A DNA stretch of 19,014 nucleotides from positions 1 through 19,014 of the forward strand of contig CAZGRL010000070.1 in the NCBI GenBank assembly GCA_964528155.1. Direction: 5' to 3'. A program made the translations under genes and the position numbers. Below, in pieces: positions 7,501 through 13,848 of the stretch. Source of the DNA: G001797105 sp964528155. GTDB taxonomy: Bacteria; Chloroflexota; Anaerolineae; Anaerolineales; E44-bin32. Below the pieces are notes generated by a model. That model had not been told where the DNA came from. It saw nothing but the letters and a program-made list of their open reading frames with translations, and searched no databases. Within the stretch, counting starts at the first letter, position 1; every line of letters begins with the position of its first letter.

Positions 7501-7694
7501 GGGAGCTCTGTGTTGGCGGCGAAATCGGCCAGGAGGGTTGTCTTGCCGTACCCGGGGGGAGCGGCGATGGCGATCAACTTGCGGGGGATGTTGGCGTGGA
7601 TGGCGTCGACCAAGCGCTCGCGATGAAGCTTGGCCTTCGGATCGAAGACCGGAGGGGTTATTTGGTGCCGCAGCAGACCGTCAGTCTTGGCCAT
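4533..7694 (-). CDS. STAND/MalT-type ATPase transcriptional regulator with SARP (wHTH-BTAD) output
   Basis: A 1053-aa signal-transducing regulator. The NTPase module has a Walker A motif APPGYGKTTLL (45-55) and Walker B FVVVLDDVH (129-137), as in MalT/LuxR-type STAND proteins. A region of about 330-800 is built from alpha-helical TPR-like repeats (for example FNNLAIDAHTRGEFEDALEL), the usual ligand or partner sensor. From about 818 there is a winged helix (LSREVMFYVAD ... LHMAVYALRRALG ... VYGVNP), then a bacterial transcriptional activation domain (about 911-1053) with EFTSDWVIERRRGLELRYLDLL and DPYRDDLNRQFMEVLGRLGRR. MalT proteins normally end in a LuxR helix-turn-helix, so this is the ATPase-SARP arrangement. 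The protein should bind ATP, oligomerise and activate transcription; its targets are not shown by the sequence. The genes just downstream on the same strand are candidates. The ATG at 7694 has only a weak ribosome-binding site. Confidence 0.9.
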   Translation of the reverse strand: MAKTDGLLRHQITPPVFDPKAKLHRERLVDAIHANIPRKLIAIAAPPGYGKTTLLADFAANTELPVCWVRLTEADKDVMRLATVLAASLKKRFRRLRGRLDPDVLVGTPPEGLANSFIDAIDSYVGETFVVVLDDVHFINRSSSAVAFIDSLLVRLPDQATFLTAGREVLEVSLARLMAEGDLGGFGPHDLTFTTDEVAALARLQSNMEMGNLEAETLVEETRGWITGILLSGSLDDGGVSSVIQSPRPMVYEYLAAVVLNRQPDPLRRFMLDSSVLPVMTGAACDTVLQRKDSIRFLARLVKEGLFVAATDESPKTYEFHPQFRQFLLESLGSADQARLRKLRLRAARHLATAGSVEDAVGLYLDAGAASKAAALADRHAMAMRRAGRIQTLESWAKRLDSLGMPAPYVFLYLARGYGDQGDIEAEESGLDRALSMLGEGDNRSFLCEAFLERGHIALDRGNVEEALKAADEIEALLPSRGWKIERSSALRLRTLAMIMGRVDLDEAESCAHEAVKLLINTGDDHALSNALSTLSVIKSAQGKPLEANAASLRAHEILKDIGAPIQLAVSFNNLAIDAHTRGEFEDALELYSEALKRARQSGSLTREANTLFGQADLFSDLDLPLQAAELYGQGLTLATRIDHPGLILEGCLQTSILHRRRGGINLAYEWLRRAVAVDEGSSPSVLLRIQRAALELKSSPKNAETSLRAILADETRIPDASERALALYMLARACLAAGNVDGSTESMKSCFEWAAAHGSLQVIAAELSFDEEFREFLRQSDTGETELAIVLQRIEMMRAMARQYRDAPDERRPGVQLSFVGMGGTLIRCNGSAVTDLKPLSREVMFYVADHQQIDRDVLVENFWPHHPPGRQTANLHMAVYALRRALGKDVVQLDGTVYGVNPEIAVEYDVGRFERAADIADGLPRGDPRRFFALTEAINAYAGTFLPEFTSDWVIERRRGLELRYLDLLATHAEEALVRDQPQRAVGTLRRALEIDPYRDDLNRQFMEVLGRLGRRSEIVAHYQRYVRLMADELGLDPSPQMREIYDRLIS
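6810..6839 (-). repeat. Perfect 11-bp inverted repeat inside the STAND gene
   Basis: GATACTGTCCT (6810-6820) and AGGACAGTATC (6829-6839) are exact reverse complements separated by 8 nt, inside the coding sequence around residues 286-295. The mRNA would form an 11-bp stem with a short loop. No other coding stretch that I inspected has arms this long. Its role is unknown. Confidence 0.6.
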
Positions 7695-8025
7695 CCGCCA
7701 TGAGCGGGAGCTGGCTCCCTGCCACGCGCCTATTGGATTGACATAGCGTCTTGAGGATCCTCGTCAGCTTGGCCTCCAGCGGGCCACCCGCGAACGCGGT
7801 GAGGACATTATATAGCCTTTAGCGCTCGGGGGCCGCATCCTCCTCAATGAACTAGCCCATACGTTCTACCGCCCCAGGGTCTTGCCATTCGAGAAAGGCT
7901 GCAGACGGCATGCCATGCGCATCGCGGTGATCAGACCGCGGGCCGTCTTTGCTCCCTGGTGCTCGGCTCCCCAGGGAGGCGGAAGGGGTTTGATGCCGGA
8001 GCGGTCCTGCTGGAGATGTGAGGTT
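7695..8025. promoter_or_regulatory. 331-bp non-coding region upstream of the STAND gene
   Basis: No gene found. A minus-strand TATAAT at 7812-7807 could be the -10 of the STAND regulator promoter (start near 7800, leader ~105 nt), but no -35 is recognisable. A dyad CCGCG-AA-CGCGG (7788-7799) would then sit at about +1 to +12. Further up are CGCGGT-GATCAG-ACCGCG (7923-7940) and CTCCCTGG-N11-CCAGGGAG (7952-7978). The latter lies 48 nt after the stop of the gene ending at 8026 and could end its transcript, although no U-tract follows. Confidence 0.4.
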
Positions 8026-8391
8026 TCACTCCCCCGGATTGCCTTGGGTAGGCGTGAGCTCGAACGTTGCATCGGTCACGTCGGTTGGTTGCCGATCCGG
8101 ATAGCCCATGGTCCCTCGCACTGTGTAAAGGCCTCCCCCGGCGGCACGACGGAAATGCAGGGTCAGCGTCATCTTGGGCTCGCTGGCCTCGACGATATGC
8201 GCGCTCGCGGCAACCTCACCGGCCTGGTCGAGAAGCAGGATCTCGAGGTTAGGGCGAACCTGGAAGGGCGTCACCTCCAGCAAGACACGCACTCGACGAC
8301 CGTCCGGATACGGTTCGACCCGGAGTGATCTGAATCGCATCTCCTCCGGGGGAACGGGCGCTTCCGAGGAGGATAAGAATGTGATGTCCAC
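8026..8391 (-). CDS. Conserved-looking hypothetical protein, 121 aa, beta-rich
   Basis: I do not recognise a named family. The product starts MDITFLSSSEAPVPPEE, then shows alternating hydrophobic residues typical of a beta-sandwich (RVRVLLEVTPFQVRPNLEILLLD, MTLTLHFRR, GGLYTVRGTMGY). There is no signal peptide or membrane segment and no cysteine. The phrasing 'TPFQ-RPNLEI' with 'EVAASAHIVEASEPKMTLTLHF' suggests a structural or binding domain rather than an enzyme. The start is GTG at 8391 with a modest AGGGA upstream; no in-frame ATG is better placed. The frame has good coding bias and a TATAAT promoter box upstream. It is divergent from the cystathionine gamma-lyase gene; whether the two are functionally linked is unclear. 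Confidence 0.75.
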   Translation of the reverse strand: MDITFLSSSEAPVPPEEMRFRSLRVEPYPDGRRVRVLLEVTPFQVRPNLEILLLDQAGEVAASAHIVEASEPKMTLTLHFRRAAGGGLYTVRGTMGYPDRQPTDVTDATFELTPTQGNPGE

Positions 8392-8410
8392 GGAGATCCC
8401 TGGGGGTTCC

Positions 8411-8446
8411 GCAAGGGATTATATCCCCGGGAGTCGCGTGTGTCCC
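8411..8446 (-). promoter_or_regulatory. Promoter of the 121-aa gene
   Basis: The minus strand reads TATAAT at 8423-8418, 17 bp after GGGACA (8446-8441; four of six match TTGACA). The transcription start would fall near 8411, about 20 nt before the GTG. The -10 lies within a small dyad GGGAT-TAT-ATCCC (8415-8427). The 12-mer GGGATATAATCC here recurs exactly in the promoter at 12213-12224. Confidence 0.55.
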
Positions 8447-8561
8447 GACTGGGGGCTCATGACTCTCTCGTGCAGGCATCCCAGACAGAAGGATGGAGAG
8501 CCTCGCCCTACGCATAGATCCAACCTGACGCGACTGGGATACAAGCCGGAGGGTCGATTGA

Positions 8562-8598
8562 TTGACCGCACCGAACGGTGCGGTCTAGAATGATGAGT
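8562..8598 (+). promoter_or_regulatory. Promoter of the cystathionine gamma-lyase gene with palindrome in the spacer
   Basis: TTGACC (8562-8567), an 18-bp spacer and TAGAAT (8586-8591) form a good housekeeping promoter, with a start near 8598 and a leader of about 12 nt before the ATG at 8610. The perfect palindrome at 8564-8585 overlaps the -35 and ends exactly where the -10 begins, so a bound regulator would directly control polymerase. Confidence 0.7.
8564..8585. promoter_or_regulatory. Perfect 22-bp palindrome, probable operator
   Basis: The arm GACCGCACCG (8564-8573), a central AA and its exact reverse complement CGGTGCGGTC (8576-8585) make a dyad with 10 of 10 pairs matched. It fills the -35/-10 spacer of the lyase promoter. 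This suits a dimeric repressor, or a MerR-type activator, which also binds between the hexamers. No terminator reading fits: it lies just before the transcription start and no U-run follows. Confidence 0.65.
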
Positions 8599-8609
8599 TG
8601 GAGGCCCGC

Positions 8610-9755
8610 ATGAAGCCTGAATACGCAATCGAGACCCTCGCCATCCATGCCGGACAACCGGCCGACCCCGCGACGGGAGCCGTCATGACCCCGATCTACC
8701 AAACGGCAACCTACAGGCAGGAAGCGGTCGGCCGCCACAAAGGCTACGACTACTCACGGACCGTCAACCCTACGAGATCCGCACTCGAAGGTTGTCTAGC
8801 CGAATTGGAGGCAGGTGAGGCCGCATTCGCGTTCGCCTCCGGGATGTCCGCCATCGACGCGGTGGTGCGTCTCCTGAGTCCTGGCGATCAAGTGCTGGCC
8901 TCGAATGATTTCTACGGTGGGACCTATCGACTCTTCGAGAGTGTCTATGCGAGATTCGGCGTTTCGTTCACCTTTGCCGCCGCGGACGATCCCGAGGCCT
9001 TCTTGGCCAAGATCGAGCCCAACACTCGCCTCGTCTGGCTCGAAAGCCCAACCAACCCCATGTTGACTTTGTGCGATATCGCTGCCATCTGCCACGGCGC
9101 CCAACAGGCGGGATCTCATCCGCTGGTGTGCGTCGACAATACATTCGCCACGCCCTGCCTACAACGGCCCCTGGCGCTCGGCGCCGATGTCGTCGTCCAT
9201 TCGACGACCAAGTACCTCGGGGGCCACTCAGATGTTGTCGGGGGCGCCGCCATTGTCAAGGACCTTGCAACGGCCGAACGCCTGGGGTTCCTGCAGAACG
9301 CGGTCGGAGCCGTGCCATCTCCGATGGATTGCTTTCTCGTACTCAGGGGGATCAAGACCCTGCCTGTCCGCATGGACCGCCATGCCTCCAACGCCGCGAA
9401 GCTGGCAGCCTTCCTCGAATCCCACTCGTCGGTCGAGCGCGTGATCTACCCCGGCCTGGCCTCTCACCCTCAGGCGGGACTCGCCCGTCAACAGATGCGG
9501 AATGCCGGCGGAATGCTCTCGTTCACCCCTCGAGGCGGAGCGGAGAAGGCCAAGCGGATTGTCGAGGGAACCAGGCTGTTTGCATTGGCCGAGTCGCTGG
9601 GTGGCGTCGAGTCATTGATCGAGATGCCGACAGCAATGACCCATGCGTCGACCGCCGACTCGCCGCTCAAGGTCGATCCGGCCCTGATCCGCGTCTCTGT
9701 CGGCCTTGAGGCCGTCGATGACCTGATCGCCGATCTGGATCAGGCCCTCGCCTGA
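8610..9755 (+). CDS. Cystathionine gamma-lyase/gamma-synthase family PLP enzyme
   Basis: A 381-aa cytosolic Cys/Met-metabolism PLP enzyme. Motifs in order: Y-D-Y-S-R-T-x-N-P-T (46-55), which binds the phosphate of the neighbouring subunit's cofactor; the SGM loop (78-80); LESPTNP (144-150); VDNTFATP (175-182) with the Asp that pairs with the pyridine nitrogen; STTKYLGGHSD (198-208) with PLP-lysine Lys201; and RVSVGLE (361-367) with the substrate-carboxylate arginine. Length is normal for the family. Motifs do not separate gamma-lyase (cystathionine to cysteine) from gamma-synthase or methionine gamma-lyase. The nearby cystathionine beta-synthase favours gamma-lyase and the reverse transsulfuration route. 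The ATG at 8610 has GGAGG five bases upstream; the frame extends to a TTG at 8598, which would fall on the transcription start. The gene converges on the serine-kinase-like gene, 17 bp away. Confidence 0.9.
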   Translation: MKPEYAIETLAIHAGQPADPATGAVMTPIYQTATYRQEAVGRHKGYDYSRTVNPTRSALEGCLAELEAGEAAFAFASGMSAIDAVVRLLSPGDQVLASNDFYGGTYRLFESVYARFGVSFTFAAADDPEAFLAKIEPNTRLVWLESPTNPMLTLCDIAAICHGAQQAGSHPLVCVDNTFATPCLQRPLALGADVVVHSTTKYLGGHSDVVGGAAIVKDLATAERLGFLQNAVGAVPSPMDCFLVLRGIKTLPVRMDRHASNAAKLAAFLESHSSVERVIYPGLASHPQAGLARQQMRNAGGMLSFTPRGGAEKAKRIVEGTRLFALAESLGGVESLIEMPTAMTHASTADSPLKVDPALIRVSVGLEAVDDLIADLDQALA

Positions 9756-9772
9756 GATCTCCGCCGGCATGC

Positions 9773-10615
9773 CTATTCGTCAAACAAGAATGTGGCTTCG
9801 GCGTAGTAGCGCACCGCCCGCCGGGCAACCGCCCCCCGGATCCACGCGTCCAGTTCCGCCTGTTTCTCTTCGATCGAGGTTTCGACTGCGAGTCTCTCGA
9901 GGGGATAGTTGACTCGCAGCGCTCTGGGGGAGACGACGAAGCGCGTCAGGCCCGGGGGGAACAGCAGGCCGTCGGCGGCGACGGCAACCACCTGACCCGC
10001 TTCAAACCGTGGGAAGACCACGAGTCCGGCAAGGTCCGTATACACTTTGTCCAACCCCTGGCAATGGGTCACGCTTGCCCGCTCGATCCTCCCCGCATTG
10101 CTGTATGAGGCAGATAGCTTCCCAAGCTGCCGGACGCGTTCCTGGAATCTGGATGGCCCGCTCGTGACTTCCCACACGGCACCATCCGGGAGAGCGATGT
10201 AGCACAGGGCTTCGCCCGTCTGTAGATCGAATGCACCCTGTTCAATGTCCGTGGTCGAGACGCTCAGGCCTTCGACCTCCCCCACAATCTTCAACAGCTC
10301 TTGCGGTGCCAGTTCGAGGACGACATGGTTCCACGTCTCAACCCGAACGTTGCTATCGTCGGGGTGGACGACCTGAACCAGGGCGGTCGCCAATCCCATC
10401 TTTCGGATGGCAGTGGTGCGGTTGGCACCGTCAAGGACGACGTACTCCGCCGATCGCCCGGTCACAGGCAGAACGATCGGGGGATTCCTGAGCACTCCCT
10501 CCTTCTTCAGCGCCCTGACCAACGGCTCTACCCGATCCTCATCAACAGCCTCGTGCGGTTGGAGGGACTCGGCCGGGACGATCTGCAGGTGCGGCAGGTC
10601 AGGCAGGGGTCTCAT
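9773..10615 (-). CDS. ParB/Srx-fold protein of the SbnI/SerK free-serine-kinase type
   Basis: 280 aa. The N-terminal half is a ParB/sulfiredoxin-like fold: LQPHEAVDEDRVEPLVRALKKEGVLRNPPIVL, with the PHE motif (Glu22) where SbnI and SerK have their catalytic glutamate, then VLDGANRTTAIRKMG (60-74) for the DGxxR nucleotide/phosphate loop. Near the C-terminus, LTRFVVSPRALRVNYPLERL (223-242) resembles the conserved TRH-x-RALR-x-N-x-PL segment of the SbnI group. There is no DNA-binding HTH and no parA neighbour, so chromosome partitioning is unlikely. Known relatives phosphorylate free serine to O-phosphoserine for a CBS/OASS-fold partner (SbnA, archaeal cysteine synthase). Here the gene starts inside the stop of the cystathionine beta-synthase gene (ATGA at 10612-10615), which fits that role. 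The substrate and phosphate donor (ATP or ADP) cannot be told from sequence. Confidence 0.72.
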   Translation of the reverse strand: MRPLPDLPHLQIVPAESLQPHEAVDEDRVEPLVRALKKEGVLRNPPIVLPVTGRSAEYVVLDGANRTTAIRKMGLATALVQVVHPDDSNVRVETWNHVVLELAPQELLKIVGEVEGLSVSTTDIEQGAFDLQTGEALCYIALPDGAVWEVTSGPSRFQERVRQLGKLSASYSNAGRIERASVTHCQGLDKVYTDLAGLVVFPRFEAGQVVAVAADGLLFPPGLTRFVVSPRALRVNYPLERLAVETSIEEKQAELDAWIRGAVARRAVRYYAEATFLFDE

Positions 10616-12042
10616 GCGCCATCCGGAGATGCCAGATACTCAAGCGCATCAATCATCGTCAGGATTCCGTCGGGCTTGCTATCGCCATCGACCAGGACTA
10701 CGACCTTCCTGGTCACAAGGTCGGGAAGCACGTCCTCCAGCGGCGCACCGGAGCGGGCGCTTCGAACATCGCGATTGACCAGTAGCTCGATCGTTCCTTC
10801 GGCGCCGGCCTCCCCTCCCTCTGCCAGGAGATGATTCAGAAGTTCGATCTCAGATACGATCCCGCTGAGCCGGCCCTTGTCATCGACAACAGGTAGCTGC
10901 GAGATACCGTCCCTGCGCATACGCGCGACCACAATTGCGAGGCGATCGGACTCACGCGCCGTGACCAGCTGGGCCAATCCCTTGGACCGGGCTACCTGAC
11001 CAACAGTGATCGCCCTCCTGCCCGTCGCCAGGAAGCCGTTCTCTCTCATCCAATCATCATCAAAGATCTTCGAAAGGTATCTTGAGCCTGAGTCCGGGAG
11101 GATTACGACAACCAAGTGTTCAGGCCCGAGCTCGTGGGCGATCTTGAAGGCCCCTGCCATCGCCGATCCGGATGAGCCGCCGCAGAAGATGCCCTACTCG
11201 CGCACGAGCCGCCTGGTCCACAAGAACGACTCAGCGTCATCCACGACCACTACGTCATCCACGAGCGAAAGGTCGAGGGTGGAAGGAATGAAGTCTTCGC
11301 CGATCCCCTCAACTTTGTAGCTCGTTCCCTCGAGGCCTTCGGCCGAGCCGCCACGTTTCCAGGCTTCATGCAGGATCGATCCCTGAGGATCGACACCGAC
11401 AATACGGACCGGTGCGCTTCTCTCGCGCATGTAGCGCGCAATACCTGTGATGGTTCCCCCGGTCCCCATCCCGACGACGATATCTGTGACACGGCCTTGC
11501 GTCTGTTGCCAGATCTCGGGAGCGCTTGTTGAGAAATGGCTGGCCGGGTTCACCGGATTGTGATACTGGTTGGGCAGGACGGCGTTGGGTGTCTCGTCGA
11601 CGATTCGTCGCGCGACAGAGTAGTAGGAGCGCGGGTCGTCGGGAGGCACAGCGGTGGGTGTGATGACCACCCTGCCCCCGAATGCGCGCAAGAGGCGGAT
11701 CTTCTCAGAGCTCATCTTGTCTGGCATTACGAATACGGCCTGGTAATCCTTCAGGGCGCAAGCCATTGCCAGGCCAACGCCAGTATTCCCCGAAGTTGCT
11801 TCGACAACAGTACCGCCGGGGCGGAGATCACCGGAGGCTTCATAGGCTTCGACCATGGGGAACGCGATGCGATCTTTGACCGATCCGCCCGGATTGAACA
11901 TCTCCAATTTCGCCCAGACTTCGCACGCCAAACCTCGAGTCACTCTATTCAGTCGCACTAGCGGAGTCCATCCGACCGTCCCTCGAATGTCCGAGTAGAC
12001 GCGCATGTTGCCTGACTGTTCGTCTATCGCTTCGCTGGCCAT
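10612..12042 (-). pseudogene. Cystathionine beta-synthase with Bateman module, interrupted by one in-frame TAG
   Basis: One continuous frame of 476 codons encodes a complete CBS-type enzyme (serine or O-phosphoserine + homocysteine to cystathionine), except for a TAG at codon 283 (11194-11196). The first 282 residues contain GTVGWTPLVRLNRV, NPGGSVKDR with PLP-lysine Lys56, TSGNTG (83-88) and GMGTGGT (191-197). Straight after the stop the frame continues GIFCGGSSGSA, which holds the PLP-ring serine region, then the end of the fold (VILPDSGSRYLSKIFDDDWM) and two CBS regulatory motifs (ITVGQVARSKG ... GISQLPVVDDKGRLSGIVSE; DVLPDLVTRKVVVLVDGDSKPDGILT). Neither piece alone has a full active site. 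Relatives usually have a Glu or Gln codon here, one base from TAG, so a point mutation, assembly error or readthrough are all possible. The start is ATG 12042; ATG 12006 (MRVYSDIRG) resembles the family's usual N-terminus. The serine-kinase-like gene follows with a 4-base overlap. Confidence 0.82.
11194..11196 (-). other. In-frame amber codon in the cystathionine beta-synthase gene
   Basis: Minus-strand TAG between CGC-GAG (Arg-Glu) and GGC-ATC-TTC (Gly-Ile-Phe). Frame, coding bias and family motifs continue unchanged on both sides, so nothing was inserted or deleted. TAG ends other genes here (M23 peptidase, M20 peptidase), so it is an ordinary stop codon in this genome. Confidence 0.9.
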
Positions 12043-12065
12043 CCCTCACCCATCGCATTCCGAGA

Positions 12066-12091
12066 AGAATTCAAGCGTACCATGGAATTCT
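12066..12091. promoter_or_regulatory. Nested dyad upstream of the cystathionine beta-synthase gene
   Basis: AGAATTC (12066-12072) and GAATTCT (12085-12091) are exact inverted arms whose centre coincides with GTAC (12077-12080), so 18 of 26 positions are symmetric. It lies 24-49 bp upstream of the ATG at 12042. A second dyad, CTTGA-TC-TCAAG, is at 12114-12125. No clear -35/-10 pair for the minus strand was found, so these are candidate operator sites only. Confidence 0.4.
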
Positions 12092-12193
12092 GGGGGGCTT
12101 CCTCGCCTCTACACTTGATCTCAAGGATATTCGGGCATCACCATCAATAGCCGGGCATCCACGTGGCGGTTCGGCCAGCGATCCGGCTACATC

Positions 12194-12222
12194 TTGGCCG
12201 AGCGCTGCTCGAGGGATATAAT
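12194..12222 (+). promoter_or_regulatory. Promoter of the M20 dipeptidase gene
   Basis: TTGGCC (12194-12199), a 17-bp spacer and a perfect TATAAT (12217-12222). Transcription would start near 12229, leaving about 130 nt of leader before the ATG at 12361. I see no clear hairpin or riboswitch signature in that leader. The extended -10, GGGATATAATCC, is identical to that of the promoter at 8411-8446. Confidence 0.65.
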
Positions 12223-12360
12223 CCGTGACTGTCCGGAGGCGCAACCCGCGGTCGCGGCTTTACGTCGGCGTTCGCGGATTCGACCAGAACGGGTTGGTGA
12301 CATACTGCAAGAATTGCCCTCCGCCCTCACCCGATCCTGGACATCAATGGAGTCCCCAGA

Positions 12361-13743
12361 ATGAGCGACGTCGATCAAGCCGTCCAGTACGCCCGCGAGC
12401 ATCAGACGGATTTCTTGAGTCAGTACAAAGACCTTCTGCGCATCCCGTCGGTCTCGACCCTCCCCGAGCATGCACCGGAAATGCGCCGGGCCGCCGAATG
12501 GATCGTGGCCGAACTAGAACGTCTCGGGTTCGCGCCTGTGGAGATCATGCCGACGGCGGGGCATCCTATCGTGTACGCCGAACGGATGGCGGCCGGGGAG
12601 GGCGCGCCCACGATCCTGCTCTATGGCCATTACGATGTCCAGCCGGTGGATCCGATCGACGAGTGGGACAGCTCACCTTTCGAGCCCGAGGTTCGAGGCG
12701 ACAACCTGTACGCTCGCGGCGCCTCCGATATGAAAGGTCAGCTTGTCGCCCTACTGAAAGCACTCGAATCGATCGTCAAGACTTCCGGGCTGAAGCTCAA
12801 TCTCAAGACAATGATCGAAGGCGAAGAGGAGGTCGGATCAGCCAATCTGGAAGAGTTCATCTCCACACACAAAGACCTCCTTCGATGCGATCTCTGCCTC
12901 AACGCCGATGCGAGCATCCTCGCCGCGGACACGCCGGCGCTCATTTACGCACTGCGCGGCCTGGCCTACTTCGAGATCAGGCTTCAAGGACCGGCGGGAG
13001 ATCTGCACTCAGGCACCTATGGTGGGATCGTCGAGAATCCCGCGTCCGTCTTGTGCCGGCTGGTCGGCGGGATGTACGATGCCGAAGGGAAGGTCACCTT
13101 GGCCGGGTTCTACGATCGAGTTTTGCCCCTTTCACCCGCGGAAAGGGCGGAGCTCGCCAAGCTGCCTCAGACCGATGCCTGGTGGACGGAGAAAGCCAGG
13201 GTGAAGGCGCTTCGCCCCTTTGAGGCGGGGTATACGGCCACGGAACGCGCCACTGCGCGACCGACCCTGGACGTGAACGGGTTGCTGAGCGGTTTCACAG
13301 GGGTCGGCTCCAAGACCGTCCTCCCGGCGCGTGCCATGGCCAAGGTCTCGATGCGGCTCGTTCCCGATCAGATCCCCGACGAGATCGCTGCCTCCTTGCG
13401 CAGCTACATGGAGGAGAATGCACCGAAGACGGTTAGCTGGGAGATCGAAGATCTCTCCCACTGCCATCCGGCAATGGTCTCGCTCGACTCGGATGCGGCC
13501 CGCGCCGCCAGCGCGGCTCTCGAAGAAGTCTGGGGCAAACCGCCGTTGTTCAAGCGGGAAGGTGGGAGCGTCCCCGTCGTCGGGCTGATCAAGGAGAGGA
13601 TCGGCGTGCCGACGTTGATGCTGGGGTTCGGCCTGCCCGACGACAACCTGCACGCCCCGAACGAGAAGCAGAATCTGCCAACCTTCTACCGAGGCATCGA
13701 GACCTATATCCGTCTGCTCGACAAACTCGGGGCCGACGCCTAG
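12361..13743 (+). CDS. M20 family metallodipeptidase
   Basis: A 460-aa cytosolic zinc peptidase of the M20 family (CNDP/PepV-like dipeptidase group) that probably trims dipeptides or related amides. Metal-site residues are all present: YGHYDVQP (His90, with Asp92 assisting), GASDMKGQ (Asp123, bridging), EGEEEVGS (catalytic Glu156 and ligand Glu157), NADAS (Asp183) and DNLHAPNE (His431). The lid domain carries GDLHSGTYGG (His216), which in the family reaches into the active site of the partner subunit and is typical of the dipeptidase branch. Length is usual. The ATG at 12361 is preceded by GGAG about nine bases upstream. The gene is divergent from the cystathionine beta-synthase gene and 105 bp upstream of the DUF1385 gene on the same strand. 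The true substrate is not shown by the sequence. Confidence 0.9.
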   Translation: MSDVDQAVQYAREHQTDFLSQYKDLLRIPSVSTLPEHAPEMRRAAEWIVAELERLGFAPVEIMPTAGHPIVYAERMAAGEGAPTILLYGHYDVQPVDPIDEWDSSPFEPEVRGDNLYARGASDMKGQLVALLKALESIVKTSGLKLNLKTMIEGEEEVGSANLEEFISTHKDLLRCDLCLNADASILAADTPALIYALRGLAYFEIRLQGPAGDLHSGTYGGIVENPASVLCRLVGGMYDAEGKVTLAGFYDRVLPLSPAERAELAKLPQTDAWWTEKARVKALRPFEAGYTATERATARPTLDVNGLLSGFTGVGSKTVLPARAMAKVSMRLVPDQIPDEIAASLRSYMEENAPKTVSWEIEDLSHCHPAMVSLDSDAARAASAALEEVWGKPPLFKREGGSVPVVGLIKERIGVPTLMLGFGLPDDNLHAPNEKQNLPTFYRGIETYIRLLDKLGADA

Positions 13744-13848
13744 CCCCGCTTGTATGCTTCATCCACCGAGCACAATCGTGGCTCCTCGACGCATCATCGG
13801 ACCGGGCGATGGCTCCATGCCCACGCATCCTGCCGGAGGACGACGCAC

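Noticed and set aside
7866..8328. Open frames on both strands around the 121-aa gene and its downstream spacer
   Set aside because: They overlap the real gene, lack good starts and give Arg/Pro-rich products. The spacer is better read as non-coding.
8564..8585. Palindrome read as an intrinsic terminator
   Set aside because: No U-run follows, no gene ends nearby on either strand, and it sits exactly between -35 and -10 hexamers of the lyase gene.
9773..10615. Chromosome or plasmid partition ParB
   Set aside because: The N-terminal fold is ParB-like, but there is no HTH domain, no parA and no parS-like site, and the gene overlaps a sulfur-metabolism gene; the C-terminal segment fits the SbnI group.
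10612..11160. Separate gene for a CBS-domain protein starting at the ATG at 11160
   Set aside because: The frame continues upstream without a shift through GIFCGGSSG to the amber codon, and its first part is the end of the PLP-enzyme fold, so it is the second half of one gene.
11194..11196. Genetic-code reassignment of TAG
   Set aside because: TAG ends other intact genes in this window at the expected family length, so a genome-wide reassignment is not supported.
12225..13223. Plus-strand open frame of 332 codons overlapping the M20 gene in another frame
   Set aside because: The product is extremely Arg-rich, while the overlapping frame has all M20 metal ligands.
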